NCBI GenBank assembly: GCA_903822005.1
Contig: CAIJNL010000002.1
Span: 186,001-250,000, forward strand
Source of the DNA: an uncultured Nitrospiraceae bacterium
GTDB lineage: Bacteria > Nitrospirota > Thermodesulfovibrionia > Thermodesulfovibrionales > Dissulfurispiraceae
Length of the DNA: 64,000 nucleotides
Direction: 5' to 3'
Shown piece by piece: positions 44,005 to 53,490 of this stretch. Numbering within the stretch: the first letter of the stretch is position 1; each line of letters begins with the position of its first letter. The position numbers and the translations under genes are program-made. The notes below the pieces were generated by a model, which saw nothing but the letters and a program-made list of their open reading frames with translations, ran no database searches and was not told where the DNA came from.

Positions 44005-45351
44005 ATGACAAGCAGCGGAGTCATCAAAGAAGAAAAAAAGAGTCACGTACGGTGGTATATCTGCGCCATGCTGTTCGCCATGACCGCGATCAACTATGCT
44101 GATCGGGCAACACTCTCTCTCGCAGGTCCGGCCGCATCAAAGGAACTGGGAATGGACGCGATTGCGCTTGGATATATATTCTCCGCTTTCGGCTGGTCCT
44201 ATGTGGCCCTGCAGCTTCCTGGGGGCTGGCTCCTTGACCGCTTCGGCTCTAAAAGGGTCTACTTCTGGAGTATCGTAACTTGGTCTATAGCCACCCTTTT
44301 GCAGGGATACGTCGGTCTTTTAGGAACTGCCGCAGCGGCTATTGTGGCCCTCTTCACTCTCCGTCTGCTCCTCGGTGCATTTGAGGCCCCTTCCTTCCCT
44401 GGAAACAGCAGGATCGTCGCCGCATGGTTCCCGAAACAGGAACGCGGGACTGCCGCTGCCATCTTCAATTCCGCGCAATACTTTGCGACAGTGCTGTTTG
44501 CGCCCCTCATGGGCTATATTGTCTACACATTCGGCTGGCAGCATGTCTTTTCGGTGATGGGCGGCATCGGTATTGTTATGGCCTTCGTCTGGCTGAAAGT
44601 CATCTATAATCCAAAAGACCATCCCGGTATTAACAAGGCAGAACTCGACTATATTGAAAAGGGCGGCGCCCTTGTTGATATGGACCATAAGAAGGACGAT
44701 AAAAGCTGCAATGCCCTTCCTACCTGGTGGTGCATCAAACAGCTGCTCGGAAACCGCATGCTGCTCGGCGTATACCTCGGCCAATATTGTATTACCACCC
44801 TCACATATTTCTTTCTGACCTGGTTCCCGGTATATCTGGTAAAGGAGCGCGGCATGTCGATACTCAAAGCCGGATTTGTCGCAATACTGCCGGCCCTGTT
44901 CGGGTTCATCGGCGGAATTCTTGGCGGTCTCTTCTCAGATTTTCTGCTGAGAAGGGGCTATTCGTTATCAGTGGCAAGGAAGACCCCTATTGTCCTCGGC
45001 ATGCTCCTGTCCACAACCATGATTGCCTGCAACTATACCTCCGTTGAATGGGTGGTCATCGCCTTTATGTCAGCTGCCTTCTTTGGAAAAGGCGTAGGTG
45101 CATTAGGGTGGGCCGTGGTTTCCGACACCTCTCCCAAGGAAATCGGCGGTCTGAGCGGCGGTCTTTTCAATACATTCGGTAACACAGCGGCCATTACCAC
45201 GCCTATTGTTATCGGTTACATCGTACAGGGAACCGGTTCTTTTAACGGCGCCCTGGTATTCGTAGGGGCCAACGCGATCGGGGCCATACTCAGCTATCTA
45301 CTGATCGTCGGCGAGATAAAACGCATGGAACTGAATAATCCGGTTGTTTAA
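44005..45351 (+). CDS. Major facilitator transporter, glucarate/galactarate (GudP) type
   Basis: 448 residues with 12 membrane helices, of the anion:cation symporter family. The start VRWYICAMLFAMTAINYADRATLSLA, with Asn-Tyr-Ala-Asp-Arg in helix 1, and SAFGWSYVALQLPGGWLLDRFGSKRVY are typical of GudP/hexuronate-type carriers. SFPGNSRIVAAWFPKQERGTA and the ISPKEIGGLSGG-like region follow. Proton-coupled uptake of an aldarate or related sugar acid is the likely role. AAGGGGG lies six bases before the ATG. It is transcribed from the sigma-54 promoter and followed by the dehydratase gene. Confidence 0.88.
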   Translation: MTSSGVIKEEKKSHVRWYICAMLFAMTAINYADRATLSLAGPAASKELGMDAIALGYIFSAFGWSYVALQLPGGWLLDRFGSKRVYFWSIVTWSIATLLQGYVGLLGTAAAAIVALFTLRLLLGAFEAPSFPGNSRIVAAWFPKQERGTAAAIFNSAQYFATVLFAPLMGYIVYTFGWQHVFSVMGGIGIVMAFVWLKVIYNPKDHPGINKAELDYIEKGGALVDMDHKKDDKSCNALPTWWCIKQLLGNRMLLGVYLGQYCITTLTYFFLTWFPVYLVKERGMSILKAGFVAILPALFGFIGGILGGLFSDFLLRRGYSLSVARKTPIVLGMLLSTTMIACNYTSVEWVVIAFMSAAFFGKGVGALGWAVVSDTSPKEIGGLSGGLFNTFGNTAAITTPIVIGYIVQGTGSFNGALVFVGANAIGAILSYLLIVGEIKRMELNNPVV

Positions 45352-45462
45352 CCAGAGACGGCGGACTGAATATCGTTATATGTAAGCATTTGAAGTTTAA
45401 AAAAGACTGCCAGATGCTCCGGCTTGCGGCGGCCAACATGAGAAATTGACAGGAGGAGTTAA

Positions 45463-46821
45463 ATGAGCACCAATAAAACCAAAGGCAGTTCTTCAGGCGC
45501 ACCGGTTATTACCGAAATGCAGGTAATCCCGGTCGCGGGTTATGACTGCATGCTGCTAAATCTGAGCGGGGCGCACAGCCCCTATTTCACGCGCAATATC
45601 GTAATACTTAAAGACAACGCGGGCCACACCGGCATCGGAGAGGTTCCGGGTGGTGAAAGCATACGCAAGACGCTGGAGGAGGCCCGTCCCCTGGTTGTAG
45701 GAAAGACTATCGGCAACTACAACAGCATACTCAATGCGATGCGGCATAAATTCGGCGACAGGGATGCGGGCGGAAGAGGCCTCCAGACATTTGACCTTCG
45801 CATCGCTATCCATGCCGTGACCGCTGTTGAAACAGCCATTCTCGACCTTCTTGGTCAGTTCCTCGGCGTTCCGGTTGCAGCCCTGCTCGGCGACGGCCAG
45901 CAGAGAGACAAGGTAGAGTTCCTCGGTTACCTCTTCTACGTTGGAGACCGCAAGAAAACCGATCTGCCTTTCCCGAGCGCTCCGAATGAAAAGGATGACT
46001 GGCTAAGACTTCGAAACGAAGAAGCCCTCGATACCAAAGCCATAGTTCGCCTTGCGGAAGCTGCTTACAAGCGCTATGGTTTCAAAGACTTCAAACTGAA
46101 AGGCGGCGTTCTCAAGGGAGAGCTCGAGATTGAGGCTGTAGTAGCCCTTCACGAGCGCTTTCCAGAGGCCCGCGTCACCATAGATCCAAATGGCGCCTGG
46201 TCGCTTGAGGAAGCGATAAGGATCTGCCACGGCCTTCATGGCGTTGTAGCATATGTGGAAGATCCATGTGGAGCGGAAAAAGGGTTTTCCGGTCGTGAGA
46301 TCATGGCAGAGTTCAGGAGAGCAACCGGACTGCCTACTGCAACAAATATGATTGCAACCGACTGGCGCCAGATGGGCCACTCGATACAGCTGCAGTCAGT
46401 GGATATACCGCTTGCAGATCCTCACTTCTGGGGCATGCAGGGTTCCACCCGCGTAGCAATGCTGTGCCACGAATGGGGCTTGATGTGGGGATGCCATTCA
46501 AACAACCACTTCGACATCTCGCTTGCAATGGCCGCTCATGTAGGAGCTGCAGCGCCCGGAAAGACAAGCGGACTCGACACACACTGGATATGGCAGGAGT
46601 GGACCGAACGTCTTACAAAAGAGCCTTTCAAGATCGTCGACGGAATGATCACAATTCCCGACAAGCCGGGACTAGGCGTCGAAATTGACATGGCGCAGGT
46701 CGAAAAGGCGCACAAACTTTACCTCGAAAAAGGTTTGGGCAGCCGCGATGATGCCATGGTCATGCAGTACCTGATCTCAGGCTGGAAGTTCGATAACAAA
46801 CGTCCCTGCCTGGTGCGCTGA
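45463..46821 (+). CDS. gudD: Glucarate dehydratase (enolase superfamily)
   Basis: Converts D-glucarate (and often L-idarate) to 5-dehydro-4-deoxyglucarate. 452 residues, normal length. Catalytic pattern of the glucarate dehydratase group: KxK base in KDFKLKGG, metal ligands in [16 protein letters not shown] and ATNMIATDW, and the His base in [37 protein letters not shown] is also typical. AGGAGG precedes the ATG. It follows the transporter by 111 bases with no terminator between, so it is probably on the sigma-54 transcript. Enzymes for the next steps are not in the window. Confidence 0.93.
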   Translation: MSTNKTKGSSSGAPVITEMQVIPVAGYDCMLLNLSGAHSPYFTRNIVILKDNAGHTGIGEVPGGESIRKTLEEARPLVVGKTIGNYNSILNAMRHKFGDRDAGGRGLQTFDLRIAIHAVTAVETAILDLLGQFLGVPVAALLGDGQQRDKVEFLGYLFYVGDRKKTDLPFPSAPNEKDDWLRLRNEEALDTKAIVRLAEAAYKRYGFKDFKLKGGVLKGELEIEAVVALHERFPEARVTIDPNGAWSLEEAIRICHGLHGVVAYVEDPCGAEKGFSGREIMAEFRRATGLPTATNMIATDWRQMGHSIQLQSVDIPLADPHFWGMQGSTRVAMLCHEWGLMWGCHSNNHFDISLAMAAHVGAAAPGKTSGLDTHWIWQEWTERLTKEPFKIVDGMITIPDKPGLGVEIDMAQVEKAHKLYLEKGLGSRDDAMVMQYLISGWKFDNKRPCLVR

Positions 46822-46855
46822 TAACCATGGCGCCAAACAGGCAGTAACTGGACAA

Positions 46856-46894
46856 GGAGATCCTCTTATCCTCCGTGAGAGGGTCTCCCTTTTT
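46856..46894 (+). terminator. Rho-independent terminator after gudD
   Basis: GGAGATCCTCT (46856-46866) pairs with AGAGGGTCTCC (46878-46888) with one G-U pair, followed by CTTTTT. It separates the transporter-dehydratase unit from the chemoreceptor promoter. Confidence 0.85.
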
Positions 46895-47065
46895 CATGCT
46901 CCCACAACCTCTTTGCTGATTGATACACCGTGTTCACATGATGCGTCAATTAATATTTACACCGGCCCGCCAACCCTTCAGCGTTAATTTTGAAACATCA
47001 AAATAATTAATCACCAGATTTTTCTTTATTGACTCATACCCAAACGTTTCATTTGCTTTGATGGT

Positions 47066-47096
47066 TTGCAACAGATGTTTCATGGCGATGTTGCAA
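47066..47096. promoter_or_regulatory. Second activator site, upstream of the chemoreceptor gene
   Basis: TTGCAACA (47066-47073), 15 bases, TGTTGCAA (47089-47096), a perfect inverted repeat. The left arm extended to TTGCAACAGAT matches 10 of 11 bases of TTGCATCAGAT at 43815-43825. Half-site form and 15-base gap equal those of the site upstream of the transporter. It ends 37 bases before a sigma-54 promoter. Confidence 0.7.
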
Positions 47097-47133
47097 TTTT
47101 AATTATTCGATTGAAAATTATGACTTTTATGTC

Positions 47134-47149
47134 TGGCATAATACTTGCC
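47134..47149 (+). promoter_or_regulatory. Sigma-54 promoter of the first chemoreceptor
   Basis: TGGCAT (47134-47139), AATAC, TTGCC (47145-47149). The GG and GC at the -24/-12 positions and their spacing are canonical. It is nearly identical to the promoter at 43896 and lies 41 bases before the receptor ATG. Confidence 0.9.
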
Positions 47150-47189
47150 CTAATCTATTTGCAAGCTCAAAACGCGCAGGGGGGAAGAC

Positions 47190-48779
47190 ATGATTGACAT
47201 GCTAAATAATATGAAACTCGGTTTACGACTTATGTTGGGATTCGGCCTGGTGCTGGTTCTCACTACAGCAATGATATTTATTGCCATCTACAACATGAGC
47301 AGGGTCCAGGGCAACCTAGATGATATGATGTATAACACCACGCTGGTTTTCCTGCTGATATCTACGGCCATCGTGATAGCCCTGTCGTTGTTCATAGCCT
47401 TTTTCCTAACCCGCAGCATTGTACGCCCATTGAACGCCGGAGTTGATGTTGTAGGAGTGCTGGCCGAAGGGAACCTGAACAGAGACCTGGTTGTCAGTGA
47501 CAGGAATGAAATAGGCAAACTTCTTTCAGGCATGCAGTCCATGGTACTCAAGCTGAGAGAGGTCATAACTAACGTCAAAATATCGGCAGACAACGCATCT
47601 ACCGGCAGCAAGCAGCTTTCTGCTACATCAGATGATCTGAACAAAGGCTCTCATGAACTTTCTTCCCAGATTGACCAGATTGTTACAGCCATGACTGAAA
47701 TATCCCAGACCATAACCGATGTGGCCAAAAATGCGGCCCATGCCGCTGAAGCCAGCAGGAAGGCCTCTGAAACAGCCATGAACGGTAAGCGAATGGTCGA
47801 TACCACGGCCGGAGACATGGTACATATTGCCGAGACTATTCAGCAGGCAGCGAACACTATAGAAGAACTGGGCAAGAGTTCAGCTCAGATAGGGGAGATC
47901 GTGGCGGTCATAAACGATATAGCCGACCAGACCAACCTGCTTGCCCTTAATGCGGCAATAGAGGCGGCCAGGGCCGGAGAACAGGGCAGAGGGTTTGCGG
48001 TAGTTGCCGATGAAGTAAGAAAACTTGCGGAACGGACAAGCCAGGCCACCAGGACCATATCCCAGAGGGTCAGCGGCATACAGACTGCCTCGCAGGAATC
48101 TGTGGATGCCATAAAACGCGGCAGCGCCGCAGTTGAAAAAGGTGTAGTGCTTGCCAAGGAGGCCAGTTCGTCGCTGGTTTCCATTGTCGAGGTATCTGCA
48201 GTGGCAATGGATATGGTCAATCTTATCGCAACTGCCACAGAACAGCAGTCGGCCGCTTCGGAAGAAGTTACAAGAAATATGGCTGGTATTTCTGAAATAG
48301 CAAAGCAGTCGGCAGATGCGGCCCAGCAGATCGGGACCGCGGCCGCCGATCTGTCTAATCTTACAGTCGGATTGAAAGACAGTATCGCTTTTTTCAAGGG
48401 TACGCCCGCAGAGTCCGAGAACCTCGTGAAGAAGGCCGTCAGTTATATTCAAAAAAATGGCAGGGAAAAGGCGTTTGCAGAGATCAGCAATACAGAAGGC
48501 CGGTTCAGGAACAGAGACCTCTTTATATTTGTGCATGATCTGAACGGCAGAGTTCTTGCGCATGGGCGTGATCCCAGAAAGGTCGGGGAAAGCGAACTGG
48601 AAACCAGGGATGCCAATGGGATATTGTATGTGAAAGACCGGATTGAGATGGTCAAGAGACATGGCAACGGGCGTCAGCAATATCAGAACATAAATCCGGC
48701 GACAAAGAAGATAGAGCTCAAGGTGGCATACGTAGAAAAATATGAGGATTTCATGGTGGGATCAGGAGCGTTTAAATAA
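47190..48779 (+). CDS. Methyl-accepting chemotaxis protein with C-terminal cytoplasmic Cache domain
   Basis: 529 residues. Two membrane helices near residues 12-33 and 48-70 enclose only about 15 periplasmic residues. A HAMP domain follows ([17 protein letters not shown]), then the signalling coiled coil with the CheA/CheW-contact tip [20 protein letters not shown] and [17 protein letters not shown]. After the coil, residues about 409-529 form a single Cache domain ([57 protein letters not shown]). That type is normally periplasmic and N-terminal; here it must face the cytoplasm. GGGGGAAG precedes the ATG. The sigma-54 promoter and operator tie it to the glucarate genes. Confidence 0.92.
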   Translation: MIDMLNNMKLGLRLMLGFGLVLVLTTAMIFIAIYNMSRVQGNLDDMMYNTTLVFLLISTAIVIALSLFIAFFLTRSIVRPLNAGVDVVGVLAEGNLNRDLVVSDRNEIGKLLSGMQSMVLKLREVITNVKISADNASTGSKQLSATSDDLNKGSHELSSQIDQIVTAMTEISQTITDVAKNAAHAAEASRKASETAMNGKRMVDTTAGDMVHIAETIQQAANTIEELGKSSAQIGEIVAVINDIADQTNLLALNAAIEAARAGEQGRGFAVVADEVRKLAERTSQATRTISQRVSGIQTASQESVDAIKRGSAAVEKGVVLAKEASSSLVSIVEVSAVAMDMVNLIATATEQQSAASEEVTRNMAGISEIAKQSADAAQQIGTAAADLSNLTVGLKDSIAFFKGTPAESENLVKKAVSYIQKNGREKAFAEISNTEGRFRNRDLFIFVHDLNGRVLAHGRDPRKVGESELETRDANGILYVKDRIEMVKRHGNGRQQYQNINPATKKIELKVAYVEKYEDFMVGSGAFK

Positions 48780-48880
48780 ATGCTATGCAGTATCCAATGA
48801 CAGAATAGAAGCGCCTTCCCTGCGGACAGTGCTTATTAATGGTATCATATTACTATATTTGACAATGGGAGGAACAAGCG

Positions 48881-50560
48881 ATGGCCAGCTCGTACGGCGT
48901 TTCACTATTCATAAAGATGTCCTCTCTTATACTCGCCCTCGTATTTGTACCGGCACTCTCAATGCTGGCCATTCTCTTTTTCGGGTACGCTCTTTATGTT
49001 TCAGCAGCATCCACAATCATCTGCATATGTTTAGGCATTTTGACATTGGTCCTCCTGCGGTCTTCAATATTCACCCCGGTGGAAAATATGTCGGAGGTGC
49101 TGTCGGAATCCGATTTTTCAATAGAGCTCCCTGCAGCCAACAACGAGATCGGAGAGTTGGCTGGTAAGTACAACCAGCTCTCAAAAAATATTCGAGGGAT
49201 GTTATCCGACTCAAAGAAAATGGGGCTTAAGATCGCTATTGAATCCGCCAAGGTATCTTTGCGCGTTAAAGACTCAAATAACAGCGCAAAAAAGCAGGGG
49301 GATTTGGCTGACATCATTTACAACAGCAGCAACAACGTAAATGCAGCGATCAGCGAAGTCTCCCAGAATGCCACCAGCATCTCATTATCAACTGCCGAGA
49401 ACCTCAAGACTGCGGCTGTTACGCTTAATGCGCTGGAGGACGTTAACGGTAAAATTGTTGACATGACCGGAAAGATCACCGGGTTCAGCCTTACCGTGCA
49501 GGAGCTGAGCAAAAACTCGGAAAAAATAAAAGACATAGTTCTGCTGATCCAGGCCATTTCAGACCAGACAAATCTTCTTGCCCTGAATGCTGCCATAGAG
49601 GCTGCACGTGCAGGTGAGCAAGGCCGTGGCTTTGCTGTTGTGGCCGACGAAGTAAGAAAGCTTGCTGAACGGGTGAAAAACGCCACTCAGGAGATCTCAG
49701 TCAACATAAACAGCATGTTGCAGCATGTCCGGGTGACACTTAAAGAATCGGGCGAGATTAGTGAATATATGGATGCGACAAGAGATGTTGTCAGCAGCAC
49801 CTCGGCCCATTTTACTGCCATGGTTCAGGATTTCCGGAACAACAGTTCTCAGCTGGACAGAATAGCTTCTGCCATGGAGGAACTGGCACAGACGAATGAG
49901 GAGATCAACAGGCAGGTAAAAGACATTCATTCTTTAAGCGCGAATGTGACTGACAAGCTTCAGGAATCCACGCGTTATTCCCTGACGCTTAACAAGCTTA
50001 CTGAAAGGATGCTTGAAAACGTGTCACAGTTCAGGATAGGCAAGGACCCTCTGGCGGACGCTCTTGTGATAGTAAAAAATTACAGGGATTTTTTACAGCA
50101 AAAACTCCAGGAGGCTGCTGACAGGGGAATAGATGTTTTTGACCGAAATTACAAACCCGTGCCGAATACAAACCCGCAGAAATATACGACGGCATATAAT
50201 GACTTTTTCGACAGGGAACTTCAGCCGCTCTTTGATAAAGGTCTGGAACAGATAAATGGGGCCATTTTTTGTACCCTGGTTGACACTAACGGCTACCTGA
50301 GCACACACAACAGCAGTATTTCCAGGCCCATGACCGGCAATTATGAAACAGACATTTTATACAGCCGCCACAGAAGGATATTTTTCAGTAATGAAACCGA
50401 AAAGAAACGCGCTACAAATACCCATCCTTACTTATTGCAGACATATGCCAGGGACACCGGTGAAGTTGTAAATGACCTTTCAATGCCGGTACATGTCAGC
50501 GGGAAGCACTGGGGTGCCATAATTGTGGCTATCAGGCCGGAGGCCCTGCTGGAGGATTAG
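48881..50560 (+). CDS. Methyl-accepting chemotaxis protein with a different C-terminal sensor
   Basis: 559 residues. Two membrane helices (about 13-34 and 36-59) follow each other with almost no loop, so there is no periplasmic sensor. A HAMP-like linker and signalling coil follow ([38 protein letters not shown]). The C-terminal part (about 385-559) is a PAS/Cache-like sensor seen at the end of some proteobacterial receptors: [24 protein letters not shown]-like [49 protein letters not shown] and HWGAIIVAI. It may be transcribed with the preceding receptor (101-base gap, no terminator seen). GGAGGA precedes the ATG. Confidence 0.9.
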   Translation: MASSYGVSLFIKMSSLILALVFVPALSMLAILFFGYALYVSAASTIICICLGILTLVLLRSSIFTPVENMSEVLSESDFSIELPAANNEIGELAGKYNQLSKNIRGMLSDSKKMGLKIAIESAKVSLRVKDSNNSAKKQGDLADIIYNSSNNVNAAISEVSQNATSISLSTAENLKTAAVTLNALEDVNGKIVDMTGKITGFSLTVQELSKNSEKIKDIVLLIQAISDQTNLLALNAAIEAARAGEQGRGFAVVADEVRKLAERVKNATQEISVNINSMLQHVRVTLKESGEISEYMDATRDVVSSTSAHFTAMVQDFRNNSSQLDRIASAMEELAQTNEEINRQVKDIHSLSANVTDKLQESTRYSLTLNKLTERMLENVSQFRIGKDPLADALVIVKNYRDFLQQKLQEAADRGIDVFDRNYKPVPNTNPQKYTTAYNDFFDRELQPLFDKGLEQINGAIFCTLVDTNGYLSTHNSSISRPMTGNYETDILYSRHRRIFFSNETEKKRATNTHPYLLQTYARDTGEVVNDLSMPVHVSGKHWGAIIVAIRPEALLED

Positions 50561-50608
50561 CGCTTCCTTAAAGTTGAGGCAGCGCGGCAGAATCCTTTGC
50601 CGTCCTCC

Positions 50609-51190
50609 CTATTTCTTTTCCATATAATCTATAGTCTGGGCTGCCGAGTTATTGCTGATATCGCAGTCTTCTGTCCTGGAAAAATCGGTGTCGCCGGCCT
50701 GCATAGGATACTTTTTTTCGACCCTGAAAACTATCTGCTTGCTCGCAGGCCTTTCGGTCCCGGTTTCTGCAGTATGTCCCCACTTTGCAACACCCTGAAT
50801 TTTATAAATCTGCGTAGAAACCCTGCATTCACCCTTTTTCAGCTTCTTCGCAATGGATGTATGGCTGATCGACTTTAGATCATTCTCCTGTGCCTGGGTC
50901 TTGGGCGGATGCCAGGTATAGACCAAATAATGGGCGTCAAGAGGCGCCTGTCCCGCATAGTCCGCCTCTCCCTTGTTGCATACGGTGCCCTTCATTGTTA
51001 TGGTAGCGGTGCTTCCTTCAAGAGCTTTGGTCAGCAGCACAGTCGCCGCAGGATCAGCACATGAACCAGGGGCAGCGGGATTCTCGACGGAAACATTCTT
51101 TTTTGTTGAGATCTTCTTTACCGCAAAGGAAAGCTCCCCGCTTAAAAAGAGTGCCAACGAGAGAATACATGTTATTATGACAGCCTTCAT
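50609..51190 (-). CDS. Exported Cys-containing protein, function unknown
   Basis: 193 residues. A signal peptide (MKAVIITCILSLALFLSGELSFA) is followed by a basic stretch and a soluble domain with four Cys residues (GSCAD, TVCNKG, GECRVS, EDCDIS), probably forming two disulfides in the periplasm. The section around ALEGSTATITMKGTVCNKG looks like a beta-sandwich strand pair. AAGGAAA lies upstream of the ATG. It begins 21 bases after thyX on the same strand. I do not recognise a family. Confidence 0.72.
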   Translation of the reverse strand: MKAVIITCILSLALFLSGELSFAVKKISTKKNVSVENPAAPGSCADPAATVLLTKALEGSTATITMKGTVCNKGEADYAGQAPLDAHYLVYTWHPPKTQAQENDLKSISHTSIAKKLKKGECRVSTQIYKIQGVAKWGHTAETGTERPASKQIVFRVEKKYPMQAGDTDFSRTEDCDISNNSAAQTIDYMEKK

Positions 51191-51211
51191 CTTATTTCCT
51201 TGTCTGATTTA

Positions 51212-51937
51212 TTAAAGGGCCTTAAAGAATGCCCTGATTTCCCTCGCCTTGCCGCAATTGTATTCGCCTTCAGGACATTTACCCTTGATACATTCAGGCC
51301 CTGCTTTTTTGAATATTGTGGGGGCCACGGGCTTCACCAACTTGAGCATCTCTGTTGCCAGTGCCCTGATCTCCCACTGGGCCCTGTGGCAGCACCTTTG
51401 CGAGAAGAAATGGATCAGCTCTCTCGCATTCATGGTAATCATGATCTTCGTCTCGCAGGCATTAGGCAGCACGAAACGCGCATCCTGATTGGCCTCTTCT
51501 CCTTTAAGTCCTTTTGAATTGAGCTTTTTTACGATATGATTGTATGTCTTCTGTGCCATTTCCATGGCTTCTTCAAAATAGCCCTTGAGCTCGGGGTCCT
51601 TTTCAATGGATGGTGGCACTACATAATCAAAACCTGCCTCTTCGCTCACATAACGCTGGCTCTGCTGGGAGAAAGACGCGAGCCTGTGGCGGACCAGCTG
51701 GTGCGAGCAGGCCCTTGATATTCCCTCGACAGCAAACACAAAAGAGGCATGCTCAATGGGAGACATATGTCCCATCTCCATCAGTTTTTCCACAAACTTC
51801 TTCTGGTCTCTGGTTGCAATCTTTACCTTGAGCAATTCAATGTCAGAAGGGCTGTAGCATAGCTTTGCGGCCATTGCAACCGTCTCTTCAGGATCAGCGG
51901 TGTGTTTTAATAACAGGACTTTAAGCATCGCTTCCAT
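51212..51937 (-). CDS. thyX: FAD-dependent thymidylate synthase
   Basis: Makes dTMP from dUMP with methylenetetrahydrofolate, NADPH and FAD, replacing ThyA. The ThyX motif is RHRLASFSQQSQRY; HMSPIEHASFVFAVEG and NARELIHFFSQRCCHRAQWEIR are further signatures. The tail has three cysteines (ECIKGKCPEGEYNCGK), as seen in some ThyX subgroups. The frame is open to a GTG at 51949, but the ATG at 51937 has GGAAGG four bases upstream, giving 241 residues; a third in-frame start at 51928 is possible. Confidence 0.95.
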   Translation of the reverse strand: MEAMLKVLLLKHTADPEETVAMAAKLCYSPSDIELLKVKIATRDQKKFVEKLMEMGHMSPIEHASFVFAVEGISRACSHQLVRHRLASFSQQSQRYVSEEAGFDYVVPPSIEKDPELKGYFEEAMEMAQKTYNHIVKKLNSKGLKGEEANQDARFVLPNACETKIMITMNARELIHFFSQRCCHRAQWEIRALATEMLKLVKPVAPTIFKKAGPECIKGKCPEGEYNCGKAREIRAFFKAL

Positions 51938-52116
51938 AATACCTTCCACCCCATTTATGAGATTTAGATGCTCACGGCTGTCCTATTATAAACGACCCGC
52001 CCGCCTCTTGCATATCCCCTGCAATACGCCCCGTGACATGAGATGTCCGGGATGGTCCAATCGCGCCCCAAATCTGATATACTTATCTTAAATGAATTCA
52101 GGAGCGGGGCGTATTA

Positions 52117-53469
52117 ATGCTGTCGGACATCTTCGAACGTATCAAAAAGAAAAAGGCTGATTACGAACACTATAATTTTTCGGAGCTTGAAAATACGGCC
52201 CTGAAGACTTTTTTCGACCTCGCGCAGGAATTCGATTCGCTCGCTGACCTTTATCTGCTCGCGGTTGCCATCCCCAAAAGCTTCTTCGGTCTCGATGCCC
52301 GCCTGTATATGTACAACTCAAATACAAACGGACTGTCCCTGTGCGTCTCAACGATTGAGGCGGACCTGCTGCAACGGACAACGATACCGGACTATATCCG
52401 GCCGTCAGACCATACCTTTATAACCGGTGAACATGTGCTGATACTGACATTGCGCGGCAAGCGCTCCCATATAAACCAGCTCCCGTTCAGGACTGCGGGA
52501 AACGTTATAGGCATACTCGAAATCTTCCCCTTTCAAAACCGGACTGTGAGCGAGCAGTTTTTCTTTGAGAAATATGCCAATCGGCTTGGATACAGGATAC
52601 ACCTCCGTTTCATCGCCCAGAAAAATTCCGAACACCTCAAGTTCATCAAGTCACTCGTGGCGGACATTGAACATAACATCATCGTGCCTAACATAATTTA
52701 CAAGCTTTATCTCAGGAACCTGAAAAATACCATCAGCAAGGGCGCGTTGATCGAACAGCTGTTAAAGGACAGCCTGCAGGCCGGTACGACTGACCGGGAG
52801 GACCTGGCCGGGACCGTAGCCGAATTTTCGGATGTGACCCGCAGCCTGATCAACGAATATGACGATATCGAGAAGCATTATAAAAACATGAGCATGTTTC
52901 TGGAGGCCCTTTTGAGACGCAGCCACTTTGATCAGGGCAGGCTGACGCTGCGGACAACACCGTGCAACATAAATAAACAGATTGTCAGGCCTCAACTTGA
53001 CCGCTTCCTCGAAAGAATGAAAGATGCCGGCATAATGATAGATGACCGTTTCAGCGGCATCCCGGATGAAGATGTTATAAGCGTTGTTGATCTCGGACTG
53101 ATGTCCCAGGTTTATGCCAATCTCTTTTCGAATGCGTTGAAATATGCGGAGCCCGTCCTTACAGATTCCGGACAGCTTCAGAAACACATGGCTTATGGAA
53201 GGCTTCCCGTGCCTGATTATTTTGGAGGAGGACGGGACGGGATCAAATTCAACGTATACACCACAGGCCCCCATATACCGGAGAATGAGCGGGAGCGTAT
53301 TTTCGATGATGAATACAGGGGATCAAATACCGGAGCCAGGCCCGGAACAGGCCATGGACTGGCTTTCATAAAAAATGTTATCGAAATCCATGGAGGGGTT
53401 GCGGGTTACGAGGCTACACATAACGGAAACAACTTCTTCTTTATCCTTCCCAATACACCTTCGCAGTAA
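52117..53469 (+). CDS. GAF-type sensor histidine kinase with degenerate ATP-binding motif
   Basis: 450 residues, soluble. An N-terminal GAF-like sensor (about 30-165) precedes an H-box (VADIEHNIIVP, His186), a helical linker (200-285) and a HATPase domain with the N-box QVYANLFSNALKYAEPV (Asn335/339) and G2 box GTGHGLAFIKNVIEIHGG. The G1 box reads VYTTGPHIPENERERIF, where the adenine-contacting Asp of DxGxGI is replaced by Thr, so ATP binding may be altered. No response regulator is adjacent. It converges on the HDOD-HisKA gene (21-base gap). Confidence 0.82.
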   Translation: MLSDIFERIKKKKADYEHYNFSELENTALKTFFDLAQEFDSLADLYLLAVAIPKSFFGLDARLYMYNSNTNGLSLCVSTIEADLLQRTTIPDYIRPSDHTFITGEHVLILTLRGKRSHINQLPFRTAGNVIGILEIFPFQNRTVSEQFFFEKYANRLGYRIHLRFIAQKNSEHLKFIKSLVADIEHNIIVPNIIYKLYLRNLKNTISKGALIEQLLKDSLQAGTTDREDLAGTVAEFSDVTRSLINEYDDIEKHYKNMSMFLEALLRRSHFDQGRLTLRTTPCNINKQIVRPQLDRFLERMKDAGIMIDDRFSGIPDEDVISVVDLGLMSQVYANLFSNALKYAEPVLTDSGQLQKHMAYGRLPVPDYFGGGRDGIKFNVYTTGPHIPENERERIFDDEYRGSNTGARPGTGHGLAFIKNVIEIHGGVAGYEATHNGNNFFFILPNTPSQ

Positions 53470-53490
53470 AGAGCGGCCTGCACAGCATCA

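Noticed and set aside
43806-44102. Open frame of 98 codons overlapping the operator and sigma-54 promoter
   Set aside because: It spans obvious regulatory DNA, lacks a ribosome site and runs into the transporter gene in another frame.
47880-48680. 266-codon frame antisense to the first chemoreceptor
   Set aside because: Mirror of the conserved signalling domain; no ribosome site and no protein-like pattern.
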